Assembly (NCBI RefSeq): GCF_003182095.1
Contig: NZ_QGTJ01000001.1
Location: 372,001-436,000 of the forward strand
DNA: 64,000 nt
Direction: 5' to 3'
Source: Plasticicumulans acidivorans
GTDB lineage: Bacteria; Pseudomonadota; Gammaproteobacteria; Competibacterales; Competibacteraceae
This document shows positions 18,023 to 26,990 of this stretch, piece by piece (position 1 is the first letter of the stretch; every line of letters starts with the position of its first letter). The translations under genes were made by a program, and so were the position numbers. The notes under the pieces were generated by a model. It saw only the letters and a program-made list of their open reading frames with translations. It had not been told where the DNA came from and did no database searches.

Positions 18023-18868
18023 TCAGGCCGTGGCCAGCGGCCGCTCGTCACGGCAGCTCGCCTGCGCCCGAGCCCGCGACGCCGCGAACCAGTCGAGCTG
18101 CTCGCGCAGGCTCACCACCTCGCCAACCACCACCAGCGTCGGCGGCACGAAGGCATCGGCCAGCGCGCGCTGCGGCAGCTCGGCCAGCGTGCTGACGGCG
18201 ACGCGCTGGCGCGCCGTGGTGCCGTGCTCGATCAGCGCCGCCGGCGTCTGTGCCGCCAGACCGTGGGCGATCAGCTGCGCACTCAGTGTCGGCAGATTGG
18301 CCAGCCCCATGTAGAACACCAGCGTCTGCCGCGCCGCCGCCAGACTGGCCCAGTCGAGCACCAGTTCGCCGTCGTGCAGATGGCCGGTGATGAAGCGCGC
18401 CGAGGTCGACAGGCCGCGATGCGTCAGCGGAATGCCGGCATAGGCCAGGCAGCCGCTGGCCGCGGTGATGCCCGGCACCACTTCGAAATCGAGCCCAGCC
18501 GCCGCCAGCGCCTGCAGCTCCTCGCCACCACGACCGAAGACGAACGGATCACCGCCCTTGAGCCGCACCACCTGCCGCCCGGCGCTGGCCAGCCCGACCA
18601 GCAGGCCGTTGATCTCCTCCTGGCGCAGCGTGTGCCGGCCACTGGCCTTGCCGACGTCGATGCGCTCGGCCTGCGGATTGGCCAGCGCCAGGATCTCGGC
18701 GGAGACCAGCCGGTCGTAGACCAGCACCTCGGCCTGGGCCAGCAGGCGCGCGGCACGCAGCGTCAGCAGCTCCGGGTCGCCCGGACCGGCGCCGACCAGC
18801 CATACCCGCCCGCGTGGCTGCGTGGCGGTGTACGTCGGCAGCTGAAAGGGGAACAGCGGTTCGGTCAT
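18023..18868 (-). CDS. cobA: Uroporphyrinogen-III C-methyltransferase (SUMT)
   Basis: Adds two methyl groups to uroporphyrinogen III to give precorrin-2, on the way to sirohaem or cobalamin. The 281-residue product has the SAM-binding [15 protein letters not shown] near the N-terminus, [17 protein letters not shown] in the middle and the [11 protein letters not shown] segment, all diagnostic. It is a stand-alone SUMT, not the three-function CysG. Its place beside the nitrate assimilation genes suggests it feeds sirohaem to the NirB nitrite reductase. Divergent from the cysB-like regulator, sharing an AT-rich 140-base promoter region. Confidence 0.94.
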   Translation of the reverse strand: MTEPLFPFQLPTYTATQPRGRVWLVGAGPGDPELLTLRAARLLAQAEVLVYDRLVSAEILALANPQAERIDVGKASGRHTLRQEEINGLLVGLASAGRQVVRLKGGDPFVFGRGGEELQALAAAGLDFEVVPGITAASGCLAYAGIPLTHRGLSTSARFITGHLHDGELVLDWASLAAARQTLVFYMGLANLPTLSAQLIAHGLAAQTPAALIEHGTTARQRVAVSTLAELPQRALADAFVPPTLVVVGEVVSLREQLDWFAASRARAQASCRDERPLATA

Positions 18869-18946
18869 GGCGGCGGTCTCCTGGCGTGTGTGCGGACTGG
18901 CGGATGGGGCAGTATCTGCAGAGTTTTTAATAATTAAAAAGAATGA

Positions 18947-18975
18947 TTGGGCTTAAAATCATGCGTTGATGATAT
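18947..18975 (+). promoter_or_regulatory. Possible promoter of the cysB-like gene
   Basis: TTGGGC (18947-18952), 17-base spacer, TGATAT (18970-18975), inside an AT-rich stretch (18920-18980) unlike the surrounding DNA. LysR-type autoregulation is likely from family behaviour, but no clear operator can be named. Confidence 0.3.
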
Positions 18976-19008
18976 AAACTAGGCGTGTCATCTGTCGGGG
19001 ATCACGCC

Positions 19009-19980
19009 TTGAAGCTGCAGCAGCTGCGCTACCTCTGCGCCATCGCCAAGAACAACCTGAACATCTCGGCCGCGGCCGAGAGCCTCTACACCTCGCAGCC
19101 CGGCGTGTCGAAGCAGATCCGCCTGCTCGAAGACGAGCTCGGCGTGGAGATGTTCAACCGCAACGGCAAGCATCTGACGCACATCACCCCGGTCGGCCGG
19201 CGCATCCTTGAGCGCGCCGAGGCGATCCTGCGCGAGGTGCGCAACATCCAGATCCTCGCCGAGGAATTCCGCGACAACGCTCGCGGCGTGCTGTCGATCG
19301 CCACCACGCACACGCAGGCGCGCTACGCGCTGCCGCCGGTGATCAGCGCCTTCCGCAAACGCTACCCGGACGTCGCGCTGCAGCTGCATCAGGGCTCGCC
19401 GACGCAGATCGCCGAGATGGCCGCCTCCGGTCAGGTCGATTTCGCCATCGCCACCGAGGCCATCGAGGAATTCGAGGACCTGGTGATGATGCCCTGCTAC
19501 AGCTGGAACCGCTGCGCGCTGGTGCCGGCCGGCCACCCGCTGCTCGATGAACCGCTGAGCATCGCCTCGCTGGCACGCTACCCGCTGGTGACCTACGTGT
19601 TCGGCTTCACCGGCCGTTCGCAGCTCGACGAGGCCTTCCGCGCCGCGCACCTGCACCCGGAAGTCGCGTTCACCGCCACCGACGCCGACGTCATCAAGAC
19701 TTACGTACGCCTCGGTCTCGGCGTCGGCATCATCGCCCACATGGCCTACGACCCGCAGGTCGATCACGACCTGGTCGCCGTCGACGCCTCGACGCTGTTC
19801 GCCCCGAACACCACCAAGATCGGCTTCCGCCGCGGTACCTTCCTGCGCCAGTTCCAGTACGACTTCATCCAGCTGTTCGCGCCGCATCTGAACGCCGAAG
19901 TGGTGCAGACGGCCGAGCGCACCGAATCTCAGGATGAACTCGACAAGCTGTTCGCCAGTCTCGAACTGCCCACGCTCTGA
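19009..19980 (+). CDS. cysB: CysB-family LysR-type transcriptional regulator
   Basis: A 323-residue LysR regulator with the CysB-type N-terminal helix-turn-helix: LKLQQLRYLCAI, then AAAESLYTSQPGVSKQIRLL and FNRNGKHLTHITPVG, close to E. coli CysB. The effector domain follows, with the CysB/Cbl-like TTHTQARYALPPVI stretch at the domain junction. CysB controls sulfate assimilation with N-acetylserine as inducer; Cbl paralogues control sulfonate use. The TTG at 19009 is taken as start because it restores the MKLQQLRY family N-terminus and has GGGGA seven bases upstream; a GTG at 18985 would add eight unusual residues. Neighbours are cobA and gloB. Confidence 0.88.
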   Translation: MKLQQLRYLCAIAKNNLNISAAAESLYTSQPGVSKQIRLLEDELGVEMFNRNGKHLTHITPVGRRILERAEAILREVRNIQILAEEFRDNARGVLSIATTHTQARYALPPVISAFRKRYPDVALQLHQGSPTQIAEMAASGQVDFAIATEAIEEFEDLVMMPCYSWNRCALVPAGHPLLDEPLSIASLARYPLVTYVFGFTGRSQLDEAFRAAHLHPEVAFTATDADVIKTYVRLGLGVGIIAHMAYDPQVDHDLVAVDASTLFAPNTTKIGFRRGTFLRQFQYDFIQLFAPHLNAEVVQTAERTESQDELDKLFASLELPTL

Positions 19981-20001
19981 TTTCGCTTCGAGGTACCGCC
20001 G

Positions 20002-20775
20002 ATGCTCGCGATCCGTCCGCTCCCCGCCTTCGAGGACAACTACATCTGGCTGCTGCAGCACGGTGACGACGCCGCGGTGGTCGACCCCGGCGATGCCGCA
20101 CCGGTGCTCGCGGCGCTGCAGATCGAGGCGCTGCACCTGCGCGCGATCCTCATCACCCACCATCACCGCGACCACACCGGCGGCATCGCCGCGCTGCGTG
20201 CGGCCTGGCCGCAGGCGGTGGTCTACGGCCCGGCCGGCGAGACGATCGCCGGCGTCGACCGGCACCTGCACGACGGCGACAGCCTCGATGTGCTCGGCGC
20301 GCGCTTTACGGTGCTCGACGTACCCGGCCACACCCGCGGTCACATCGCCTATTACGCCGCCGCCGAGTCGACGTTGTTCTGCGGCGACACGCTGTTCGCC
20401 GGTGGCTGCGGCCGCTTGTTCGAAGGCACGCCGCAGCAGATGACCGCCTCGCTGACGCGGCTGCGTGCGCTGCCCGGCGACACCTGCGTCTACTGCGCGC
20501 ACGAATACACGCTGGCCAATCTCGGCTTCGCCCGCCTGGTCGAGCCGGACAACGCCGCGCTGCTGGCGCGCATCGAGCGCGACCGCGCCACCCGCGCGCG
20601 TGATGAACCGACCGTGCCCTCGCTGCTGGCACTGGAGCGGGCCACCAACCCGTTCCTGCGCTTCGACGAGCCGGCGCTGCTCGATGCGGTAGCCGCGCAC
20701 ACCGGGCAGCGGCCAACCGACGATGCGGCGAGTTTCTGGGCAACGCGTCACTGGAAGGACACCGAGTACGACTGA
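20002..20775 (+). CDS. gloB: Hydroxyacylglutathione hydrolase (glyoxalase II)
   Basis: Hydrolyses S-lactoylglutathione to lactate and glutathione in methylglyoxal detoxification. The 257-residue metallo-beta-lactamase-fold protein carries THHHRDHTGG (binuclear metal site), the VPGHTRGHIAYY histidine, the FCGDTLFAGGCGRLFEG aspartate segment and the YCAHEYT histidine, all in GloB spacing. The ATG start MLAIRPLPAFEDNYIWLL is canonical. It lies 21 bases after the cysB stop and ends eight bases before the nasA stop on the opposite strand. Confidence 0.96.
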   Translation: MLAIRPLPAFEDNYIWLLQHGDDAAVVDPGDAAPVLAALQIEALHLRAILITHHHRDHTGGIAALRAAWPQAVVYGPAGETIAGVDRHLHDGDSLDVLGARFTVLDVPGHTRGHIAYYAAAESTLFCGDTLFAGGCGRLFEGTPQQMTASLTRLRALPGDTCVYCAHEYTLANLGFARLVEPDNAALLARIERDRATRARDEPTVPSLLALERATNPFLRFDEPALLDAVAAHTGQRPTDDAASFWATRHWKDTEYD

Positions 20776-20782
20776 GCCGGGC

Positions 20783-23473
20783 TCAGGCGGCCGGACCGGC
20801 CGCGATCAGCTGGCGGATCTCCGGCACGCAGGAGCCGCAGCCGGTCCCGGCGCGCAACACCTTGCCGACCGCCTCCGGCGTGGTCAGCTGCTGCTCGCGG
20901 ATGACCCTGGTCAGCGTGTTGACGCCGACGCGGTAGCAGGCGCAGACGATGCGACCGATGTCCGGCTGACCTTTGCCCGGGCGGGCGGCGAGCAGGCTGG
21001 CGCGCTCGGCGGCATCGATCTCCTCGCGCTCGAACAGGCCGGCAAGCCAGTCGCGCGGCGGCAGCTCATGGCCGGGGGCGACGAACAGGCAGCCGACCAG
21101 ACGGCCGTCATGGATCGCCGCACCGCGGTAGCGACCGAGCGCCGGATCGGCGAATTCGATCCAGCCATCGCCCGGCGCCTCATGCAGCAGCGCCCGCGCC
21201 CATTCCCCCCAATTGACCACCGGCGTTTCCGCGGCGATCTCGTAGCGCCACAAGCCATCGCCGCGCACGACGACCTGATAATCGAGCCCTTCCGGCAGGC
21301 TCAACGGCGTGCGGGACAGCACGAAGCCGTGCCAGGCCGGCTGCCAGGGCAGCACCCGCACCGGCGTGTGCTTGGACTCCGGCTGCCCGGAGAACGGATC
21401 GGTCACCGGGTTGACCACGGCGTCGACGCGGCCGCGGGTGGCATACGGCGCGCCCCAGTGCATCGGCACGAACACCGAGCCGGGCTGCTGCTCGCGGCTC
21501 GGCTTGGCGCGGACGATGACCTCGCCCCAGCGGCTGAACACCCGCACCAGCGCATCCTCGCGGATGCCCAGACGCGCGGCATCGCGCGGATGGATCTCGG
21601 CGTACGGCTCGGGGATGTGCGCCGACAACCGGGCCGATTTCGCGGTGCGCGTCAGCGTGTGCCAGTGATCACGCACACGGCCGGTGTTGAGCACCAGCGG
21701 GAAATCCTCGTCGGGCGCATGCGCCGGCGCCCGCGCGCCGATCGCCAGCAGCCGCGCGCGGCGATCGCCGGTAAAAAAGCCACCCGCGGCAAAGAAGCGC
21801 TCGGCGCCGCTGCCGATCGCCGGCCGCGGCCAGTGGAACGGCGCCAGCGCGTCGTAGGCGGCGCCGGCAAGCCCGACGAGTGCCGAAATGTCGAAGTCGC
21901 GGCGGCTGCCGCTGCCATCGCTCCAGGCGGTGTTCTCAAAGCCCGAAAGCGCGGCATGTTCGCGGAAGATTTCCGCCGGCGAGGCATACGGGAACAGCTC
22001 GGCAAAGCCGAGGCGGCGAGCGACCTCGCTGATGATCCACCAGTCCGGCCGCGCCTCGCCCGGCAGGTCGAGGAACGCGCGCTGGCGCGAAATGCAGCGC
22101 TCGGAATTGGTGACGGTGCCGTCCTTCTCGCCCCAGGTCGCCGCCGGCAGGCGGATGTGCGCACAGCGCAGCGTGTCGGTATCGGCGACGGCGTCGGAGA
22201 CCACCACCAGCGGGCAGTTCTTCAGCGCCGCGCGCACGGCGTCGGCATCCGGCAGGCTGACCACCGGGTTGGTGCCCATGATCCAGATCGCCCGCACCCG
22301 CCCCTCGCCGACCGCGCGGAACAGATCGACCGCCTTCAGGCCGGGCCTGGTGGCGATCACCGGCGAGCCCCAGAAGCGCTGCACGCGTTCGACGTCGCTT
22401 GGGGCGAAATCCATGTGCGCGGCGAGCTGGTTGGCCAGGCCGCCGACTTCGCGCCCGCCCATCGCGTTCGGCTGCCCGGTCACCGAGAACGGACCGCAGC
22501 CGGGCTTGCCGATGCGGCCGCTGGCCAGATGGCAGTTGATGATGGCGTTGACCTTGTCGGTACCGAACGAGGACTGATTGACGCCCTGCGAATAGACGGT
22601 GACGACCTTCTCGGTGCGGGTGAACTCGGCGTAGAACTCGGCGACCTGCTGCTCATCGAGGCCGCAGCGGCGCGCCACTTCGGGGATCGACGGCGCCACC
22701 TCGCGCGCACTCTTCAGCGCCGCCAGATAGCCCTCGGTGTGGGCGTCGAGAAAATCCAGATCGATGCGGTCGTGGCGGTGCAGATGATTGAGCAGCCCGT
22801 TGAACAATGCGCTGTCGCTGCCGGGTGCGAGCGCCAGATGCGTATCGGCCTGGTCGCAGCTCGCGGTGCGCCGCGGGTCGATCACCACCAGCCGCGGCAG
22901 ACCACCGCGCCGCTTGCGCGCGGCGAGCACGCGCTGATACAGCACCGGATGGCACCAGGCCAGATTGGAGCCGACCAGCACCAGCAGATCGGCCTCTTCG
23001 AGATCCTCGTAGCGGCCGGGCACGGTGTCGCTGCCGAAGGCGCGCTTGTGACCGGCCACCGACGAGGACATGCACACCCGCGAATTGGTGTCGATGTTGG
23101 CGGTGCCGATGCAGCCCTTCATCAGCTTGTTGGCGACGTAGTAGTCCTCGGTCAGCAGCTGACCGGAGACATACAACGCCACCGACTCCGGACCGAACTG
23201 CTCGATGGTGCTGCGAAGACCGGCGGCGACCGCATCGAGCGCCGTGTCCCAGTCGACGCGCTGGCCGTCGATGCTCGGGTGCAGCAGTCGATCGTCGAGC
23301 GCCAGCGTCTCGGCCAGCGCCGACCCCTTCGAGCACAGGCGACCGAGGTTCGCCGGGTGCTCGCTGTCGCCGCGCACCGTGACGCTGCCATCGGCGGCCA
23401 CGCTGGCGACGACGCCGCAGCCGACGCCGCAGTACGGACAGGTGGTACGGACTTCACAAGCCTCGACGGCCAT
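20783..23473 (-). CDS. nasA: Assimilatory nitrate reductase catalytic subunit
   Basis: A cytoplasmic molybdopterin enzyme that reduces nitrate to nitrite. The product (896 residues from the ATG at 23473) starts with the [4Fe-4S] motif CPYCGVGC and a downstream cysteine in GRLCSKGSA; the molybdopterin domains follow (e.g. WIMGTNPVVSLPDAD, ATWGEKDGTVTNSERCI). A C-terminal BFD-like [2Fe-2S] domain (about 840-890, IVCACYRVGVN, then TGCGSCVPEI) marks the NasA subtype that takes electrons from a partner reductase or ferredoxin. Third in a nirB-nirD-nasA run on the minus strand, 123 bases after nirD. Confidence 0.95.
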   Translation of the reverse strand: MAVEACEVRTTCPYCGVGCGVVASVAADGSVTVRGDSEHPANLGRLCSKGSALAETLALDDRLLHPSIDGQRVDWDTALDAVAAGLRSTIEQFGPESVALYVSGQLLTEDYYVANKLMKGCIGTANIDTNSRVCMSSSVAGHKRAFGSDTVPGRYEDLEEADLLVLVGSNLAWCHPVLYQRVLAARKRRGGLPRLVVIDPRRTASCDQADTHLALAPGSDSALFNGLLNHLHRHDRIDLDFLDAHTEGYLAALKSAREVAPSIPEVARRCGLDEQQVAEFYAEFTRTEKVVTVYSQGVNQSSFGTDKVNAIINCHLASGRIGKPGCGPFSVTGQPNAMGGREVGGLANQLAAHMDFAPSDVERVQRFWGSPVIATRPGLKAVDLFRAVGEGRVRAIWIMGTNPVVSLPDADAVRAALKNCPLVVVSDAVADTDTLRCAHIRLPAATWGEKDGTVTNSERCISRQRAFLDLPGEARPDWWIISEVARRLGFAELFPYASPAEIFREHAALSGFENTAWSDGSGSRRDFDISALVGLAGAAYDALAPFHWPRPAIGSGAERFFAAGGFFTGDRRARLLAIGARAPAHAPDEDFPLVLNTGRVRDHWHTLTRTAKSARLSAHIPEPYAEIHPRDAARLGIREDALVRVFSRWGEVIVRAKPSREQQPGSVFVPMHWGAPYATRGRVDAVVNPVTDPFSGQPESKHTPVRVLPWQPAWHGFVLSRTPLSLPEGLDYQVVVRGDGLWRYEIAAETPVVNWGEWARALLHEAPGDGWIEFADPALGRYRGAAIHDGRLVGCLFVAPGHELPPRDWLAGLFEREEIDAAERASLLAARPGKGQPDIGRIVCACYRVGVNTLTRVIREQQLTTPEAVGKVLRAGTGCGSCVPEIRQLIAAGPAA

Positions 23474-23596
23474 GGTCGATCTCCTGGACAAACGGATGAA
23501 GCTGCACGGCACACGGCCGCGGCATCGGCGTCGTGACTGCCGGCATGGCGGCCGCCGACGCAGCGCACCCCGGACAGGGCGCGATGGCGTGATCCC

Positions 23597-23932
23597 TCAG
23601 ACCGAGGAGCTGTCGGTGACGCTGACCAGCTGCAGCAGCACCCGCCCGCCGTCGACCCGTACCGGATACTTCCTGGCGCAGCCGACGTCCGGCGCGATCG
23701 CCGCCCCGCTTTCGAGTTCGAGCACCCAGTTGTGCAGCGGGCAGGTCACGCGGTGGCCGTGGACAATGCCCTGCGACAGCGGGCCGCCGCGGTGCGGGCA
23801 GCTGTCGCTCAGTGCAAACACCGCGTCGTCGGCGGCACGGAAGACCGCGATATCGCCCTGCGCACTCTTGACGATGCGCGAGCCGAGCTGAGGGATGTCG
23901 CTGAGTGCACCGATGTCGTGCCAGTCAGTCAT
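23597..23932 (-). CDS. nirD: Nitrite reductase (NADH) small subunit, Rieske-type
   Basis: The small partner of NirB in assimilatory reduction of nitrite to ammonium. The 111-residue product starts MTDWHDIGALSDIPQLGSR and has a Rieske-like fold with CPHRGGPLSQG and CPLHNW, so both Cys-His pairs for a [2Fe-2S] cluster are present (some NirD proteins lack them). The start at 23932 is preferred to an upstream in-frame ATG because it gives the family N-terminus. Lies 105 bases after nirB and 123 before nasA, same strand. Confidence 0.93.
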   Translation of the reverse strand: MTDWHDIGALSDIPQLGSRIVKSAQGDIAVFRAADDAVFALSDSCPHRGGPLSQGIVHGHRVTCPLHNWVLELESGAAIAPDVGCARKYPVRVDGGRVLLQLVSVTDSSSV

Positions 23933-24037
23933 GGAAACGGTCTCCGTCGCTGCCTTCCGCGGACAGGCCGCCATCAAAGCGGAACGGCCTGTGCGGAATG
24001 GGTCGCTGTAGCAATTACGATGATATAAAAGCTTGAA

Positions 24038-26470
24038 TTAATTGATCGCCGCCAGCGGCTCGAACTCGTGCGCATCGACACCGCCGCTGGCCCGCTCGGC
24101 CCAGGGGTCGATCTGCGCGAACTGCTGCGAAGCAAGGAAGCGGGCGTAGAGCGCCTTGCGACCCTCCTCGTCCTCGACGATCTTCGATTTGACGTAGCTC
24201 AGGCCGACACGCTCGATCCACGGTGCGGTGCGTTCGAGGTAACGGGCTTCCTCGCGGTAGAGCTGCATGAAGGCGCCGCAGAACTCCTTGACCTCTTCTT
24301 CGGTGGCGAGCTTGCACAGCAGATCAGTGCCGCGGATCTTGATGCCGCCGTTGCCGCCGACGTGCAGCTCGTAGCCGGAATCGACGCAGATCACGCCGAA
24401 GTCCTTGATCGTCGCCTCGGCACAGTTACGCGGGCAGCCGGAGACCGCCATCTTGAACTTGTGCGGCGTCCACGAGCCCCAGGTCATCTTTTCGAGCTTG
24501 ACGCCGAGGCCGGTCGAATCCTGCGTGCCGAAGCGGCACCAGTCGGAGCCGACGCAGGTCTTCACGGTGCGCAGGCTCTTGCCGTAGGCGTGGCCGGAAA
24601 CCATGCCGGCAGCGTTGAGATCGGCCCAGACCCTGGGCAGGTCGTCTTTCTTCACGCCGAGCAGGTCGATGCGCTGGCCGCCGGTGACCTTGACGGTGGG
24701 GATCTGATACTTGTCGGCGACGTCGGCGATCGCGCGCAGCTCGTCGGGCGTGGTCAGCCCGCCCCACATGCGCGGCACCACCGAGTAGGTACCGTCCTTC
24801 TGGATGTTGGCGTGCACGCGCTCGTTGATGAAGCGCGAGCGCTGATCGTCCTGCGCCTCGCCCGGCCAGGTGGCGATCAGGTAATAGTTGAGCGCCGGGC
24901 GGCAGGAATGACAGCCGTCGGGCGTCTTCCAGTCGAGCGTATCGAACACCGCGCGCAGCGAGGTCAGGTGGCGCTCGCGAATCGCGGTGCGCACGACGTC
25001 GTGCGAATGCTCGGTGCACTTGCACATCGGCTTTTCCGCCGGCGTCTTGCCGATGGTGCCGACGGTGGCGGCGAGGATCTGCTCGACCAGGCCGGTGCAG
25101 GAACCGCAGGAGGCCGAGGCCTTGGTGTGAGCGCGCACGTCGTCGAGCGTGAACAGCTTCTTCTCGGTGATCGCCTTGACGATCGTACCCTTGCACACGC
25201 CGTTGCAGCCGCAGATCTCGGCGTCATCGGACATGCTCATGACGCTGCTGCCCTCGCGGCCGGCGTCGGCCATGTGAGCGTGGCCGAACAGCACCGTCTC
25301 GCGGAAGTCGCTGATGTCGGTGCCCTCGCGCAGCAGCTGGAAGTACCAGGCGCCGTCGACGGTATCGCCGTACATCACCGCACCCTGGATGCGGTTGTCG
25401 CGCACCACCAGCTTCTTGTAGACACCGCGCGCCGGATCGCGCAGCACGATCTCCTCGCAGTCGGCGCTGCCGTTGAAGTTGCCGGCGGAGAACAGGTCGA
25501 TGCCGGTGACCTTGAGCTTGGTGCTGGTCACCGAGCCCTGATAACGGCCGATGCCGAACTGCGCCAGGTGATTGGCGCAGACCTTGGCCTGCTCCCACAG
25601 CGGAGCGACCAGGCCGTAGCAGATACCGCGGTGCTGCACGCACTCACCGACCGCATACACCCGCGGGTCGTAGGTCTGCATGGTGTCGTTGACGACGATG
25701 CCGCGCTCGGTGTGAATGCCGGCCTGCTTCGCCAGATCGGTGTTCGGGCGGATGCCGACGGCCATCACCACCAGATCGGCCGGCACTTCGAGACCATCCT
25801 TGAAGCGCACGCCACGGACCTTGTCCTCGCCGAGGATCGCCGCGGTCTGCGCGCCGAGCAGGAAGCGCATGCCGCGCTCTTCCAGGCTGGCGCGCAGCAG
25901 GCCGGCGGCAACCGGATCGAGCTGGCGCTCCATCAGCACGTCGCCGAGGTGGACGACGGTGCACTGCATGCCGTGCTTCATCAGGCCATTGGCGGCCTCA
26001 AGACCGAGCAGGCCGCCGCCGATGACCACCGCGTGGCGCCCGGGCTGCGCGGCGGCGAGCATGGTTTCGACGTCTTTGATGTCACGGAAGCCGATGACGC
26101 CCGGCAGCTGGTTGCCCGGCACCGGCAGGATGAACGGATTGGAGCCGGTGGCGAGCAGCAGGCGGTCATAGTGCTCGACGGTGCCGTCAGCAGTGCGCAC
26201 CTCACGGCGCGTGCGGTGGATCTCGACCACTTCCTTGCCGGCATGCAGGCGCACGTTGTTCTTCGCGTACCAGTCGAGGTCATTGATCATGATCTCGGCG
26301 ATGGTCTTCTCACCGGCGAGCACCGGCGACAGCATGATGCGGTTGTAATTGCCGTGCGGCTCGGCACCGAAAACGGTGATGTCGTATTTGTCCGGAGCAA
26401 TCGCCAGCAATTCCTCGATCGTACGCATGCCGGCCATGCCGTTACCGATCAGGACCAGTTTTTCTTTCAT
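24038..26470 (-). CDS. nirB: Nitrite reductase (NADH) large subunit
   Basis: Reduces nitrite to ammonium with NADH through FAD, a [2Fe-2S] centre and a sirohaem-[4Fe-4S] centre. The 810-residue product shows the FAD-binding KLVLIGNGMAGMRTIEELL start, the NAD-binding VVIGGGLLGLEAANGL, a BFD domain (CGCNGVCKGTI and SCGSCTGL), and C-terminal sirohaem cysteines in CVGSDWCRFG and GCPRNCAEA. The ATG at 26470 is the natural start; the frame continues upstream into non-coding AT-rich DNA. A sigma-54-type promoter lies about 80-100 bases upstream. First gene of nirB-nirD-nasA. Confidence 0.96.
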   Translation of the reverse strand: MKEKLVLIGNGMAGMRTIEELLAIAPDKYDITVFGAEPHGNYNRIMLSPVLAGEKTIAEIMINDLDWYAKNNVRLHAGKEVVEIHRTRREVRTADGTVEHYDRLLLATGSNPFILPVPGNQLPGVIGFRDIKDVETMLAAAQPGRHAVVIGGGLLGLEAANGLMKHGMQCTVVHLGDVLMERQLDPVAAGLLRASLEERGMRFLLGAQTAAILGEDKVRGVRFKDGLEVPADLVVMAVGIRPNTDLAKQAGIHTERGIVVNDTMQTYDPRVYAVGECVQHRGICYGLVAPLWEQAKVCANHLAQFGIGRYQGSVTSTKLKVTGIDLFSAGNFNGSADCEEIVLRDPARGVYKKLVVRDNRIQGAVMYGDTVDGAWYFQLLREGTDISDFRETVLFGHAHMADAGREGSSVMSMSDDAEICGCNGVCKGTIVKAITEKKLFTLDDVRAHTKASASCGSCTGLVEQILAATVGTIGKTPAEKPMCKCTEHSHDVVRTAIRERHLTSLRAVFDTLDWKTPDGCHSCRPALNYYLIATWPGEAQDDQRSRFINERVHANIQKDGTYSVVPRMWGGLTTPDELRAIADVADKYQIPTVKVTGGQRIDLLGVKKDDLPRVWADLNAAGMVSGHAYGKSLRTVKTCVGSDWCRFGTQDSTGLGVKLEKMTWGSWTPHKFKMAVSGCPRNCAEATIKDFGVICVDSGYELHVGGNGGIKIRGTDLLCKLATEEEVKEFCGAFMQLYREEARYLERTAPWIERVGLSYVKSKIVEDEEGRKALYARFLASQQFAQIDPWAERASGGVDAHEFEPLAAIN

Positions 26471-26551
26471 CGATATGTTCCTCTCAAAATAACGCTTCGT
26501 TTCCGGCTGGCGGTGCTCGAAACGACCGACGACAGCATTGAATTTCGCCCT

Positions 26552-26567
26552 AGCATTAGGCGTGCCA
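26552..26567 (-). promoter_or_regulatory. Sigma-54 promoter for nirB-nirD-nasA
   Basis: Minus strand TGGCACGCCTAATGCT matches TGGCACGNNNNTTGCW at every defined base but one (ATGC for TTGC), with correct -24/-12 spacing. Transcription would begin near 26540, leaving a leader of about 70 bases before the nirB ATG. Confidence 0.65.
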
Positions 26568-26684
26568 TTTAATAAAGAAACCATCTGAGCCATTTATTAC
26601 AGACACTTGCGAACATAACCACACAAGACAAATGCACATTAAAAAGATTTCAAAAGACAAATACTGAATCAGCTTGGTGCAATC

Positions 26685-26701
26685 CGCACAAAACCAGTGC
26701 G
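26685..26701. promoter_or_regulatory. NtrC-like operator dyad (nirB side)
   Basis: CGCAC-AAAACCA-GTGCG: perfect five-base arms in the GCAC-N7-GTGC frame of the NtrC consensus (TGCACC-N5-GGTGCA). It lies about 120 bases upstream of the nirB sigma-54 element, a usual enhancer distance. Confidence 0.45.
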
Positions 26702-26819
26702 AAGCTGCTAACTCATCGTAAGTATTATAAAAATACCTCTTTGGTGGTATTCGTATAAGCCTTTTGGCAAGACCGGAAACATTCAGCAACCCGCCGCTTT
26801 TGCCCCAAAAAAAAGCAAT

Positions 26820-26836
26820 TGCACCATCGCAATGCA
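26820..26836. promoter_or_regulatory. NtrC-like operator dyad (narK side)
   Basis: TGCACC-ATCGC-AATGCA: left half matches the NtrC consensus fully, right half at four of six bases. It lies about 90-105 bases upstream of the narK sigma-54 element. Confidence 0.5.
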
Positions 26837-26924
26837 ATTAGCCGATATCACCATGTGCATTAGCGGATTCGACTAATTACGCCTGAAACAGCACAAGGCG
26901 CATCAGCTGTGGATTTGTTTAACT

Positions 26925-26940
26925 TGGCCCGGCATTTGCG
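26925..26940 (+). promoter_or_regulatory. Sigma-54 promoter for narK
   Basis: TGGCCCGGCATTTGCG matches TGGCACGNNNNTTGCW except C for A and the last base, with the invariant GG (-24) and GC (-12) at correct spacing. Start of transcription would be near 26951, about 40 bases before the narK ATG. Confidence 0.65.
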
Positions 26941-26990
26941 GAATAGGAGAGCCAACATCACGCAAGAACTACCCCAAAAGAGGTATCTGC

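Larger units (their letters stand above)
26471..26990. other. 520-base AT-rich divergent control region between nirB and narK
   Basis: No convincing gene. Base composition is strikingly AT-rich compared with the flanks. It holds two outward-facing sigma-54-like promoters and two 17-base dyads resembling NtrC sites, listed separately. A short minus-strand reading frame at 26556-26837 has no ribosome site or recognisable content and is not called. Confidence 0.7.

Noticed and set aside
20723-23536. A 937-codon plus-strand frame over nasA
   Set aside because: It mirrors nasA codon for codon, has no recognisable motif and reads as His/Arg/Gln-rich filler; nasA itself has all expected motifs.
24068-26572. 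An 834-codon plus-strand frame over nirB
   Set aside because: Antisense shadow of a high-GC gene; no ribosome site or domain, and nirB is unambiguous.
26556-26837. 93-codon minus-strand frame in the nirB-narK gap
   Set aside because: The region is AT-rich with promoter-like elements; the frame overlaps them, lacks a ribosome site and resembles nothing.
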